Below the pieces are notes generated by a model. The model was given only the letters and a program-made list of their open reading frames with translations. It was not told where the DNA came from and ran no database searches. The translations under genes and the position numbers were made by a program. Below are positions 55,956 through 64,000 of a stretch of 64,000 nucleotides of DNA, one piece after another. Position 1 is the first letter of the stretch; each line of letters starts with the position of its first letter. Source of the DNA: an uncultured Lachnospiraceae bacterium (GTDB lineage: Bacteria; Bacillota; Clostridia; Lachnospirales; Lachnospiraceae); NCBI GenBank assembly GCA_902781655.1, contig CACZJZ010000014.1:1-64000 (forward strand), in the 5' to 3' direction.

Positions 55956-56720
55956 ATGAGTGAACAGGCAAAAACGAAAATATCTGTCCAGGATCTTCAT
56001 CTGTATTACGGGCAGTTTCATGCGCTGAAGGGAATCACCATGGAGATCCCGGAGCATGAGATCACGGCGCTCATAGGGCCCTCCGGCTGCGGCAAGTCCA
56101 CATTTCTAAAGACGCTGAACCGGATGAATGATCTCGAGCCGAATGTGCGGATCGAGGGAAGTGTCAGGCTCGACGGCGCTGACATTTATCAGGACATGGA
56201 TGCCATCGAGCTTCGAAAGCGGGTCGGCATGGTCTTCCAGCAGCCGAATCCGTTTCCGAAGAGCATCTTCGAGAATGTCGTGTATGGACCCCGCATCAAC
56301 GGAATCCGGAACAAAGCAGAGCTCGAGGAAATCTGTGAGCGCAGTCTCCGCCAGGCAGCTATCTGGGATGAACTCAAGGACCGCCTCGGCAAATCCGCGC
56401 TCGGACTCTCCGGAGGGCAGCAGCAGAGACTGTGTATCGCGAGAACCCTTGCAGTGGAACCCGACGTCATCCTGATGGATGAGCCGACCTCGGCGCTCGA
56501 TCCCATCTCAACCGGCAAAATCGAGGAACTCGCCATGCAGCTCAAGAAGGATTACACGATTGTCATCGTGACACACAATATGCAGCAGGCGACCCGCGTC
56601 TCCGATCGGACAGCATTCTTCCTGCTGGGAGACTTGGTGGAATACGGAGATACGCAGGAGCTGTTCTCAAATCCGAAGGACGAGCGGACAGAGCGGTATA
56701 TCACAGGAAGGTTTGGCTGA
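55956..56720 (+). CDS. pstB: Phosphate ABC transporter ATPase PstB
   Basis: ATP-hydrolysing subunit of the phosphate importer, 254 residues. Walker [10 protein letters not shown], the Q loop [19 protein letters not shown] (PstB-specific), the signature [16 protein letters not shown], Walker [13 protein letters not shown] and the switch His in [13 protein letters not shown] are all present. It ends YITGRFG, the usual PstB tail. ATG 55956 follows GGAAGGTG. Its stop codon abuts the first copy of a 52-bp repeat. Confidence 0.97.
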   Translation: MSEQAKTKISVQDLHLYYGQFHALKGITMEIPEHEITALIGPSGCGKSTFLKTLNRMNDLEPNVRIEGSVRLDGADIYQDMDAIELRKRVGMVFQQPNPFPKSIFENVVYGPRINGIRNKAELEEICERSLRQAAIWDELKDRLGKSALGLSGGQQQRLCIARTLAVEPDVILMDEPTSALDPISTGKIEELAMQLKKDYTIVIVTHNMQQATRVSDRTAFFLLGDLVEYGDTQELFSNPKDERTERYITGRFG

Positions 56721-56844
56721 CGGGAAGCAAATGCGTAGCATTTGCTTCGCAAGCTGCTTTGCAGCTTGCAGGTTAAATAAGACGGTGGCGTTCGGGAAGC
56801 AAATGCGTAGCATTTGCTTCGCAAGCTGCTTTGCAGCTTGCAGG
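56721..56844. repeat. Exact 52-bp direct repeat, each copy forming two hairpins
   Basis: Copies at 56721-56772 and 56793-56844 are identical over 52 bp with a 20-bp gap. Each holds GCAAATGC-GTA-GCATTTGC and GCAAGCTGC-TTT-GCAGCTTGC, two perfect hairpins side by side. They fill the pstB-phoU spacer and could stabilise or partly terminate the upstream mRNA. Confidence 0.85.
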
Positions 56845-56886
56845 GTAAGCGAGGCAGACTGACAATTCCTAGTGAGGGATGAGGGA

Positions 56887-57579
56887 ATGAAGACGAGAAG
56901 CGCATATCTGGAAGAATTACAGAAAATTAACAGCCGGGTCAATCAGATGGGATCTGAGGCAAAGCTGCAGATCGACAAGACGATCATGGCATTTGACACG
57001 ATCTCTGTGCCGCTCTGCAATGAGATACTGAAATGGGACGATCATATCGACCGCATGGAGGAGGATATCGAGCAGGCGTGCATCAATATCGTGGTCAGGG
57101 AAGCGCCGGTAGCCTCCGACTGGCGGCGGATCGCGTCGTTTATGCGGATGATCAGCGACATTGAGCGGATCGCGGATAACTGCTGCGATATTGCGGAGTA
57201 TATCAAGAAGCTGGCCGGAGAGGATGAGGCCGAGGTGCCGGAGCACCTGGGTGATATGTTCCGCACCATGCGGCAGATGGTGAACGACACCGTTGATGCC
57301 TTTGACACGGGGGATCTCGACAAGGCCAATGCGGTGATTGACGCGGACGAGACCGTGGACGGCTATTTTATCCGTATCCGTGAAGAAATCGAGGACGAGA
57401 TCCGTAAAAGCCCGGCGAAGGTAGCTCAGTATCTGGACTACTTCATGATCAGCAAGTACATTGAGCGCATGGCGGATCACTCGACGAGCGTGGCGAGCTG
57501 GATGACCTTCATTGTCAAGGGCGACCTCAAAATGTACTTTACCGACCGTTATCACAAGGCCGGTGAGGAGAACGCGTAG
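56887..57579 (+). CDS. phoU: Phosphate signalling protein PhoU
   Basis: Negative regulator that links the Pst importer to the PhoR kinase, 230 residues. Two three-helix repeats are visible: YLEELQKINSRVNQMGSEAK with DKTIMAFDTISVPLCNEILK, and the second copy HLGDMFRTMRQMVNDTVDAF. The metal-binding signature residues occur in RMISDIERIADNCCDIAEYI and KYIERMADHSTSVASW. ATG 56887 follows GATGAGGG. An in-frame GTG at 56872 is less likely. It ends the pst operon. Confidence 0.94.
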   Translation: MKTRSAYLEELQKINSRVNQMGSEAKLQIDKTIMAFDTISVPLCNEILKWDDHIDRMEEDIEQACINIVVREAPVASDWRRIASFMRMISDIERIADNCCDIAEYIKKLAGEDEAEVPEHLGDMFRTMRQMVNDTVDAFDTGDLDKANAVIDADETVDGYFIRIREEIEDEIRKSPAKVAQYLDYFMISKYIERMADHSTSVASWMTFIVKGDLKMYFTDRYHKAGEENA

Positions 57580-57674
57580 ACAGCTGCATTTTCTCACCAT
57601 AGATGTCGCATGGGATAGAATCTGACCGGCGCAAGGAGAAGGCGCACTGAGCCGCTCCCCCTCCCAAGGGTTGA

Positions 57675-57703
57675 TTGTCAAAATTCATTCGATAGGATAC
57701 ACT
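57675..57703 (+). promoter_or_regulatory. Promoter before the Na/Pi cotransporter gene
   Basis: TTGTCA (57675-57680), 17-bp spacer and TACACT (57698-57703). No PhoP-like repeats are seen here. Confidence 0.55.
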
Positions 57704-57824
57704 AAAATCTGTATGGGAAAAGAAGCTCCGGACCGCGCGGAATATGCGGCCGGTGCTGTGCAGACGCAGCTCCCTGCGGCGGTTCCGGCGCGGGGAGGGC
57801 GGAATTCCGAAGAGTGGATGCGCA

Positions 57825-59870
57825 ATGACAATCTATAATTTTATCGATATGCTGGGCGGACTTGCCCTGTTTCTTTATGGGATGCAAGTTCTGGGAGACG
57901 GGCTGAAATCCTCGGCGAGCGGCAGGATGGAGCAGATGCTTGAGAAACTGACCTCCAACAAATGGAAGGCTGCGCTGCTCGGTGCGGGTGTCACCGCCAT
58001 CATTCAGTCCTCCGGCGCGACGGTCGTCATGGTCGTCGGCCTCGTCAACTCCGGCATCATGACGCTGGAGCAGTCGGTCGGCGTCACGATCGGTGCCAAC
58101 GTCGGCACGACCATCACGGCATGGCTGCTGTCGCTGACCATGGTATCCGGCGATAATATGGCCATTTCCCTGGTCAAACCGGATAATTTTGCACCGATCC
58201 TTGCCCTCGCCGGCGTGGCGATGCTGATGCTCGCGAAGAAGGACAAAACCCGTCATGCCGCAACCATCCTGGTTGGATTTGCTGTGCTGATGATCGGGAT
58301 GACCATGATGTCCGGCGCGTTCTCCGGGCTGGCGGACGATCCGTCCTTCACGAATCTGATGACTGCCTTCGCGGAGAAGCCCTTTCTGGGACTGCTGGTC
58401 GGTCTGGTTGTAACTGTGATTCTGCAGAGTTCCTCGGCCTCCATCGGTGTGCTGCAGTCGATGTCCATGTCCGGGTCGCTCACCTTCGGCGCAATGCTCC
58501 CTGCTCTGATGGGCGCGAATATCGGCTCGGCCGTCACAGGTCTCATCGGCGCGATCGGCGCAAAGCGGAGCGCGCAGCGCGCAGCCTGGCTGCAGATGCT
58601 GTACTGCATCATCAAGGCCGTGCTCTTCATGGTGATCTTCTATGCGCTTGACGCGATCATTCGCTTCCCGTTCATGGGGAGAATCGAGGACCCGATCAGC
58701 ATCGCGATCTTCCACACGGGATTCAACGTGGTGGCGCTGCTTGCGCTTCTGCCCGGTTCGGATATGCTGCTCCGCATTGTGGAGCGGTTTCTCCCGGTTC
58801 TGCCTGAGGAAAAGAATGAGATGCACCGCATCACGATTCTCGACGAGCACTTCCTCAGCACGCCGAGTTTTGCGCTGGAGCAGGCGAGAACGGCGACCAA
58901 TGACATGGCGCAGAATGCGAAGGAGGCCCTGAACCTCTCCATGGATCTGATTTTCGGGTACAGCGAGGAGAAGGCGTCCGAGGTTGAGCGGATCGAGAAG
59001 ATGGTGGACAATTACGAGGATCAGCTCGAGTCCTACCTGGTGAAGCTGGCCAAGAGCACCATGACGGCGAAGGACAGCCATACCCTCTCCATCCTGCTGC
59101 ACTGCATCAATGATTTTGAACGTATCACGGATCACGCGCTGAATGTCAGCCAGGCGGCGGGACAGCTCCATGAAAAAGGTCTCACGTTCTCGCAGAAGGC
59201 GCAGGATGAAATGAGGATCTACGGCGATGCGGTCCGTTCGATCATGAATATGACCGTACTGGCGTTTCAGAACGACGATCTGTCCCTGGCGAGGCAGGTG
59301 GAGCCGCTGGAGGAGGTCATCGACGGGCTGGACATGGAGGAGAAGAAACGCCACGTGCGCCGTCTCCGCAAAGGAAAGTGCACGATCGAGGCTGGTTTTA
59401 TCCTGTCGGATATTACAACGGATTATGAGCGGATCGCGGACCACTGCTCCAACGTCGCCGTGGATCTGCTGCAGGTAAATGAGGACGGCTTCGATACGCA
59501 TGAATATCTGGAGCGCGAGGAGACCGCGAATTCTGATGAATTCCGGGCGATGGTCCGCAGCTTCGAGCAGAAATACTGCTTCCCGGGTCTGCGCAAGGAC
59601 GACGAGATTCCCACGGTAGAGTCTGTCCGCGCCCAGAAGGGCGGAAAGAACGCAGGGATGGGCACAGCCGACCGGGCAGACAGGACAGTCAGGGAAGATA
59701 AAGCAGATAAAACAGGCAAGACAGACAGAATAGACAAAACAGAGAAGAAGGCTGCGAAAAAGGCCAGAAAAGCCGCGAAGATCGCGGCGGCTTCGGCCGC
59801 GGCAGCCGCCGCGCAGCAGAATCAGCAGGCTATTGCGGAGGCTTCGCTGAAGAAGCTGGAGGACAGCTGA
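57825..59870 (+). CDS. Na/Pi cotransporter family protein with PhoU-like domain
   Basis: Sodium-dependent phosphate transporter-like protein of 681 residues. The membrane part has two inverted NaPi repeats with the QSS signatures TAIIQSSGATVVMVVGLV (near 60) and VILQSSSASIGVLQSMSM (near 200), plus GVTIGANVGTTITAWLLSL. A C-terminal cytoplasmic PhoU-like domain (about 350-590) contains NDFERITDHALNVSQ and YERIADHCSNVAVDLL. An unusual tail (about 610-681) is rich in Lys, Asp, Arg and Ala. ATG 57825 is chosen because the membrane domain starts at once. An upstream GTG-type extension would add Arg-rich residues. Confidence 0.92.
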   Translation: MTIYNFIDMLGGLALFLYGMQVLGDGLKSSASGRMEQMLEKLTSNKWKAALLGAGVTAIIQSSGATVVMVVGLVNSGIMTLEQSVGVTIGANVGTTITAWLLSLTMVSGDNMAISLVKPDNFAPILALAGVAMLMLAKKDKTRHAATILVGFAVLMIGMTMMSGAFSGLADDPSFTNLMTAFAEKPFLGLLVGLVVTVILQSSSASIGVLQSMSMSGSLTFGAMLPALMGANIGSAVTGLIGAIGAKRSAQRAAWLQMLYCIIKAVLFMVIFYALDAIIRFPFMGRIEDPISIAIFHTGFNVVALLALLPGSDMLLRIVERFLPVLPEEKNEMHRITILDEHFLSTPSFALEQARTATNDMAQNAKEALNLSMDLIFGYSEEKASEVERIEKMVDNYEDQLESYLVKLAKSTMTAKDSHTLSILLHCINDFERITDHALNVSQAAGQLHEKGLTFSQKAQDEMRIYGDAVRSIMNMTVLAFQNDDLSLARQVEPLEEVIDGLDMEEKKRHVRRLRKGKCTIEAGFILSDITTDYERIADHCSNVAVDLLQVNEDGFDTHEYLEREETANSDEFRAMVRSFEQKYCFPGLRKDDEIPTVESVRAQKGGKNAGMGTADRADRTVREDKADKTGKTDRIDKTEKKAAKKARKAAKIAAASAAAAAAQQNQQAIAEASLKKLEDS

Positions 59871-59894
59871 CCGCGGCCGAAGGAGGCATTCAGA

Positions 59895-60716
59895 ATGTCA
59901 CTCATCTATGTGCTGGAAGACGATTCCAATATCCGGGAAATAGAGGAGTACGCGCTGAATGCCTCTTCGTATGAGGTGAAGGGGTTCGGGACAGCGGCTG
60001 CCTTCCGGGAGGGACTGAGGCAGCAGATGCCGGATCTGGTGCTGCTCGACATTATGCTGCCGGACGCCGACGGCAACGACGTGCTGGAGGAGATCCGCAG
60101 AAATCCGGAGACGGCAGGGCTGCCGGTCATCATGGTGACTGCCAAATCAACAGAGCTTGACAAGGTGCGCGGCCTCGACCTGGGTGCCGATGATTATCTG
60201 ACGAAGCCGTTCGGCGTGCTGGAGCTCATATCCCGGGTCAAGGCAAGGCTTCGGAGATCAGAGGCGGCCGGACAGACACCGGCGGTATCGCCAATGACGG
60301 ACGGCATGCCGGGCAACATCTCTGCGGTTATGGCCGCCTCCGGCGGGAAGTCTTCCGAACCGGAATCGGAGGAGAAGGAACAGGAAGAGAAGAAGCATCT
60401 CGAGGCCGGCGCCATTGTGCTCGACGACAGCCGGTATGAGGTGACGGCGGATGGCAGGCCGGTGCATCTCACGTACAAGGAGTACTCGCTGCTGCGGCTT
60501 CTTCTCGAACGGAAAGATACCGCGGTTACCCGCGATGAAATCCTTGAGATCGTATGGAACACGGATTTTGCAGGGGAGTCCAGAACGCTCGATATGCATA
60601 TCCGTTCGCTTCGGAGAAAGCTCGGACCGGAGGGCAACCGTATCCGCACGCTGCGGAATATCGGATATATGCTGGACAGTTCCCGGAAACAGGACGGAGG
60701 GGAGGCAGCGGGATGA
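59895..60716 (+). CDS. PhoB/PhoP-type response regulator with long acidic linker
   Basis: OmpR-family transcription factor of 273 residues. The receiver domain has acidic residues EDD (8-10), the phosphorylated Asp52 in VLLDIMLPD, VTAKS and the Lys of TKPFG. An acidic linker of about 45-50 residues, with PESEEKEQEEKKHLE, then leads to the winged-helix domain: LTYKEYSLLRLLLERKD, VTRDEILEIVW and TLDMHIRSLRRKLG. Most family members have about 230 residues, so the linker is extra. It overlaps the kinase gene by 4 nt. It is the best candidate for the regulator of the PhoP-like boxes in this window. Confidence 0.93.
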   Translation: MSLIYVLEDDSNIREIEEYALNASSYEVKGFGTAAAFREGLRQQMPDLVLLDIMLPDADGNDVLEEIRRNPETAGLPVIMVTAKSTELDKVRGLDLGADDYLTKPFGVLELISRVKARLRRSEAAGQTPAVSPMTDGMPGNISAVMAASGGKSSEPESEEKEQEEKKHLEAGAIVLDDSRYEVTADGRPVHLTYKEYSLLRLLLERKDTAVTRDEILEIVWNTDFAGESRTLDMHIRSLRRKLGPEGNRIRTLRNIGYMLDSSRKQDGGEAAG

Positions 60717-62068
60717 AGAAAAAACTGAACCGGTATCTGGTGACAGTTTCAGTGCTGGCGATCGCACTCACACTGGTGTTCACGTCCCTCATTTTCTGGA
60801 AGGAAATGCAGACGGAGGCGATGGACCAGGTAAAATCAACGGTCAGTCTGATCGCCAGCTATGACAACGGAGAAAGCCCGGATGCGGTGGCCAATCTGGA
60901 GTCCTACATCGCCGCGTGGGTACAGCCGGAGAATCCCACCCGTATCACCCGGATCGCGGCAGACGGAACCGTTCTCTTCGACAACGAGGCGGAGGCGGGT
61001 TCGATGGTGAATCATCTGAACCGGCCGGAGGTCCAGGAGGCGCTCCGGAACGGAACAGGAGAGGACACACGCGCCTCAGAGACCATGGCGGGCAGCGTGA
61101 CGTGCTACTACGCGAAGCGGCTCTCCGACGGGTCGGTGCTCCGCGGCGCCTATACGATCCGCGGAATCCGGAACATTTTTGTCCGGGTGCTGCCCTATAT
61201 CGCCGTGATTGCTGCGATGGTCATCGCGCTTGCCGTGCTGGTGTCCTGGTATCTCACCGTCAAGTTCCTGCAGCCGATCCGGGACATGGCGGAGAAGCCA
61301 CTGGCGATCCGGGCACCGGATACCTATGAGGAGTTGCAACCGCTGCTGGATACCATCAAGAGCCAGCAGAAGGATGTCATCATGGCGGCGACGCAGCGCC
61401 AGGAATTCACCGCGAATGTTTCGCATGAGCTCAAGACGCCCCTTGCTGCGATCTCCGGATATGCGGAGCTGATTGAAACCGGCATTGCCTCGAAGGAGGA
61501 TACGATCCGTTTCGGAACGGAAATTCATCAGAACGCGGAGCGCCTTCTCAAGCTTATCAACGATATCATCCGCCTCTCGGAGCTGGATCTCAGCGCTGGC
61601 GCGCAGGAGAAGGCAGAACCGCTCGACCTCTATGCCGTTGCGGAACGCTGCATGGAGGAGCTGCAGGTCGAGGCAGACAAGTATGGCGTCAGCATTTCCC
61701 TCACAGGCCGCAAGTCTGTTCTCCGTGCCGACCGGCAGGAGATGGAGGAGCTGATCAATAATCTCGCGGACAACGCGATCCGGTACAACAAGCCGCACGG
61801 GAGTGTCAAGCTCACCGTGGAGCATGACGGGGAGAAAGCCTGGCTCAGAGTTGCGGATACCGGCATTGGCATCCCGAAGGAACATCAGAAGCGGATTTTC
61901 GAGCGCTTCTACCGCGTCGACAAGTCGAGAAGCCGCGCGACGGGCGGAACCGGCCTCGGCCTTGCCATCGTCAAGCATATCGTGCAGGGAATGCAGGGCG
62001 AGATTCAGTTGGAGTCCGAACCCGGAGAGGGCACGACAGTCACGGTTCTCCTGCCGTACCGGAACTGA
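60713..62068 (+). CDS. phoR: PhoR-type sensor histidine kinase
   Basis: Membrane sensor kinase of 451 residues. An N-terminal helix (VTVSVLAIALTLVFTSLIFW, about 11-30), an extracellular domain of about 125 residues and a second helix (VIAAMVIALAVLVSWYLTV, about 165-183) are followed by the kinase core. Phospho-acceptor His238 lies in FTANVSHELKTPLAAISGYA. The ATP-binding domain has NLADNAIRYNKPHG, VADTGIGIPKEHQ, IFERFYRVDKSRSRATGG and GLGLAIVKHI. ATG 60713 follows GGAGGGGAGG and overlaps the regulator stop. It lies after the pst and Na/Pi genes, so phosphate is the likely signal. Confidence 0.93.
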   Translation: MKKKLNRYLVTVSVLAIALTLVFTSLIFWKEMQTEAMDQVKSTVSLIASYDNGESPDAVANLESYIAAWVQPENPTRITRIAADGTVLFDNEAEAGSMVNHLNRPEVQEALRNGTGEDTRASETMAGSVTCYYAKRLSDGSVLRGAYTIRGIRNIFVRVLPYIAVIAAMVIALAVLVSWYLTVKFLQPIRDMAEKPLAIRAPDTYEELQPLLDTIKSQQKDVIMAATQRQEFTANVSHELKTPLAAISGYAELIETGIASKEDTIRFGTEIHQNAERLLKLINDIIRLSELDLSAGAQEKAEPLDLYAVAERCMEELQVEADKYGVSISLTGRKSVLRADRQEMEELINNLADNAIRYNKPHGSVKLTVEHDGEKAWLRVADTGIGIPKEHQKRIFERFYRVDKSRSRATGGTGLGLAIVKHIVQGMQGEIQLESEPGEGTTVTVLLPYRN

Positions 62069-62121
62069 GGAAGTTTGCTGGAAGCGGGCTGGATGGAAAC
62101 TGCGCGTAGCCGTGCACTGTC

Positions 62122-62150
62122 TTGACATCTCTTCCTGCTTCTGCTAGAAC
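62122..62150 (+). promoter_or_regulatory. Promoter of the nicotinate phosphoribosyltransferase gene
   Basis: Perfect TTGACA (62122-62127), 17-bp spacer and TAGAAC (62145-62150). The leader contains a CCGGGC...GTCCGG hairpin (about 62164-62197) just before the ribosome binding site. Confidence 0.75.
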
Positions 62151-62237
62151 GTTACCGATGTGACCCGGGCGCCGTGTGCGAACAGCACGGTGTCCGGGTA
62201 TGTTCGTAGTATAAAGGAATGCCGGGAAGAGGACTGT

Positions 62238-63698
62238 ATGGACAGACAAAATCTGACACTGTTGACTGACCTGTATGAGCTCACCATGATGCAGGGCTAT
62301 TTCAAGCACAATGAAGAGAACCGCACAGTGATTTTCGATGCCTTCTACCGCAACAATCCCTGCGGCGGAGGATATGCCGTCATGTGCGGTGTCGAGCAGC
62401 TGATCAACTACATCAGGGAGCTTCATTTTGCACCGCAGGATATCGCCTATCTGCGCGGACTCGGGATTTTTGACGAGGACTTCCTCGATTATCTCGCCCG
62501 TTTCCAGTTCACGGGCAGCATCTGGGCGATCCCGGAGGGAACCGTGATCTTCCCCCGCGAGCCGCTCGTCAAAGTGGTGGCGCCGATCATGCAGGCGCAG
62601 CTCGTGGAGACGGCCATTCTCAATATCATAAACCACCAGAGCCTGATCGCTACCAAGGCGGCTCGTATTGTCTACGCGGCGCGCGGCGGCGGCATCATGG
62701 AATTCGGACTCCGCCGTGCCCAGGGACCGGACGCCGGCACATACGGCGCGCGGGCGGCGGTCATCGCGGGCTGCGTCGGGACCTCCAACGTGCTGTGCGG
62801 CGAACTTTTCCATGTGCCGGTGATGGGAACCCACGCACACTCCTGGATCATGAGTTTTGACGATGAGCTGGAGGCATTCAAGGCGTATGCGGATCTGTTT
62901 CCGAACGCCTGCACACTGCTGGTGGACACCTATGACACGCTCAAGAGCGGCGTGCCGAATGCCATCCGCACCTTCGACTATATGAAGGAAAAGGGCCTGC
63001 CGCTCAACCACATCGGCATCCGTCTGGATTCCGGAGACCTCGCCTACCTCACGAAACGCGCGCGCGTCATGCTGGACGAGGCCGGCTATCCGCAGGCCAA
63101 AATCTGTGCCTCCAACGATCTCGACGAGTATCTGATCGACTCTCTGCTCAGCCAGGGCGCGCCGATCGATTCCTGGGGCGTCGGCACGAATCTGATCACG
63201 TCCAAGGACAATCCGGCCTTCGGCGGTGTCTACAAGATGGCGGCTGTCCAGCGTCCGGATGGTACTTTCGAACCCAAGATCAAGGTGTCGGAGAACTCCG
63301 AGAAGGTCACCAATCCGGGGAACAAGAAGATTTACCGCATTTATGACAAGGAGCACCATAAGGTTCAGGCGGATCTCATCTGCCTGGAGGACGAGACCTT
63401 CACGGAGGATCAGGATCTCATTCTCTTTGACCCGCAGGAGCCATGGAAGAAGACAAAATACCGCAGGGGCGAATATGAGCTCCGCGAGCTGATGGTGCAG
63501 CTGTTTGACGGCGGAAAATGCGTCTATGAGAGCGCGCCGACCATGCAGATTCGCGATTACTGCCTGGCGGAGCAGGACACACTCTGGGAGGAGTCGAGAC
63601 GTCTTGTCAATCCTCACCAGATGTATGTCGATCTCTCCAGGAAACTGTATGACACAAAGCTTCGCCTGTTGGACGAGGTGGCAGACAGGAATCTGTAA
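62238..63698 (+). CDS. pncB: Nicotinate phosphoribosyltransferase
   Basis: NAD salvage enzyme making nicotinate mononucleotide from nicotinate, PRPP and ATP, 486 residues. Family features are NLTLLTDLYELTMMQGYFKH, AVMCGVEQLINYI, a long catalytic stretch with FGLRRAQGPDAGTYGARAAV, GTSNVLCGELFHVPVMGTHA, HSWIMSFDDELEAFKAYADL, IRLDSGDLAYLTKRARVML and SWGVGTNLITSKDNPAFGGV. The start at ATG 62238 follows GGGAAGAGGA. It has its own promoter and is followed by a metal transporter gene after 17 nt. Confidence 0.96.
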   Translation: MDRQNLTLLTDLYELTMMQGYFKHNEENRTVIFDAFYRNNPCGGGYAVMCGVEQLINYIRELHFAPQDIAYLRGLGIFDEDFLDYLARFQFTGSIWAIPEGTVIFPREPLVKVVAPIMQAQLVETAILNIINHQSLIATKAARIVYAARGGGIMEFGLRRAQGPDAGTYGARAAVIAGCVGTSNVLCGELFHVPVMGTHAHSWIMSFDDELEAFKAYADLFPNACTLLVDTYDTLKSGVPNAIRTFDYMKEKGLPLNHIGIRLDSGDLAYLTKRARVMLDEAGYPQAKICASNDLDEYLIDSLLSQGAPIDSWGVGTNLITSKDNPAFGGVYKMAAVQRPDGTFEPKIKVSENSEKVTNPGNKKIYRIYDKEHHKVQADLICLEDETFTEDQDLILFDPQEPWKKTKYRRGEYELRELMVQLFDGGKCVYESAPTMQIRDYCLAEQDTLWEESRRLVNPHQMYVDLSRKLYDTKLRLLDEVADRNL

Positions 63699-63715
63699 AG
63701 AAGGAAATGGAGAAT

Positions 63716-64000
63716 ATGGATCAGGAGAAAAAAGGGCTGTCCAGGGAAAAGGTTATCATCCGCACCAGTGTGATCGGGATAGTCGCCAATGTCTTTCTGG
63801 CAGCCTTCAAGGCGGCGGTCGGCATTGCGGCAAATTCGATCGCGGTGACACTGGATGCGGTCAATAATCTGAGCGACGCGATGTCGTCGGTCATCACCAT
63901 CATCGGAACGAAGCTCTCGGGCAAGGCGCCGGACCGCAAGCATCCGCTCGGATACGGGCGGACGGAGTATCTGTCTTCCATGATCGTCTCCGCGATCGTA
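63716..64000 (+). CDS. Cation diffusion facilitator family transporter (3' partial)
   Basis: First 95 codons of a cation efflux (CDF/ZT-dimer) protein that exports divalent metals such as Zn2+, Mn2+ or Fe2+ in exchange for protons. The opening reads EKVIIRTSVIGIVANVFLAA, then SIAVTLDAVNNLSDAMSSVI with the metal-site Asp residues of helix 2, and the conserved loop KHPLGYGRTEYLSSMIVSAI. The gene runs off the right edge. ATG 63716 is taken as start. An in-frame ATG at 63707 is closer to the AAGAAGGAA site than usual. Confidence 0.93.
   Translation, partial: MDQEKKGLSREKVIIRTSVIGIVANVFLAAFKAAVGIAANSIAVTLDAVNNLSDAMSSVITIIGTKLSGKAPDRKHPLGYGRTEYLSSMIVSAIV

Noticed and set aside
57702..59501. Open frame of about 600 codons opposite the Na/Pi cotransporter
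   Set aside because: His/Gln/Arg-rich shadow of a well-supported membrane protein gene, with no start signal or homology.

Overview
The window looks like a chromosomal segment of a GC-rich anaerobic Clostridia bacterium, most likely Lachnospiraceae-like. The evidence is pyruvate:ferredoxin oxidoreductase with a 2[4Fe-4S] ferredoxin, a complete V/A-type ATPase operon, a GlgC/GlgD pair, SpoVG, MecA, GdpP and strong AGGAGG ribosome binding sites. Most of it is ordinary core genome in short operons. No rRNA, tRNA, CRISPR array or intact insertion sequence was found.

Region 1 (1-7200) is accessory and scarred. It starts with the end of an amino-acid-binding lipoprotein. Next come remnants of a MNT/HepT toxin-antitoxin pair: the antitoxin has an in-frame amber codon near its start, and the toxin is frameshifted and cut off. 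A sirtuin follows. Then there is an AT-richer restriction-modification cassette with a Cro/C1-like controller, two tandem related m5C methyltransferases, an HNH endonuclease and a Vsr-type nuclease. On the opposite strand lie decayed pieces of a prophage replication module, a DUF2815 protein and a phage family A DNA polymerase.

Region 2 (7200-12760) is the conserved rpsF-ssb-rpsR / gdpP-rplI-dnaB block. In this sequence rpsF has lost about 20 nt near its 5' end and is out of frame. Region 3 (12790-25400) holds ferredoxin and PFOR on the minus strand, then mecA, a DUF1858 protein, a GH18 protein, a Sua5-type synthase, upp, dCMP deaminase, a coiled-coil SleB-like hydrolase and a DUF402 protein. 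Region 4 (25580-37072) is the V-ATPase operon, H-I-K-E-C-F-A-B-D, ending in a translationally coupled membrane-anchored protein of unknown function. The proteolipid carries the residues known to bind Na+ in Enterococcus hirae.

Region 5 (37134-49686) has a minus-strand block (prs-like, dnaC-like, dnaD-like, murC) and a plus-strand block (glgC, glgD, spoVG, pth, mfd). Region 6 (49700-62068) is a phosphate island: a secreted metallophosphoesterase, a YibE/F membrane protein, pstSCAB-phoU, a Na/Pi cotransporter and a PhoB/PhoR-type two-component pair. The phosphoesterase and pstS each have three TTTACA-like hexamers at exact 11-bp spacing, and the hexamers sit the same distance from a -10-like element. 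This suggests one PhoP-like regulator controls both. The window ends with a nicotinate phosphoribosyltransferase and the start of a cation diffusion facilitator.

Structured DNA recurs between genes. Adjacent pairs of perfect hairpins occur after upp, between the V-ATPase-linked gene and prs, and after the phosphoesterase. A 52-bp twin-hairpin unit is repeated exactly twice between pstB and phoU.
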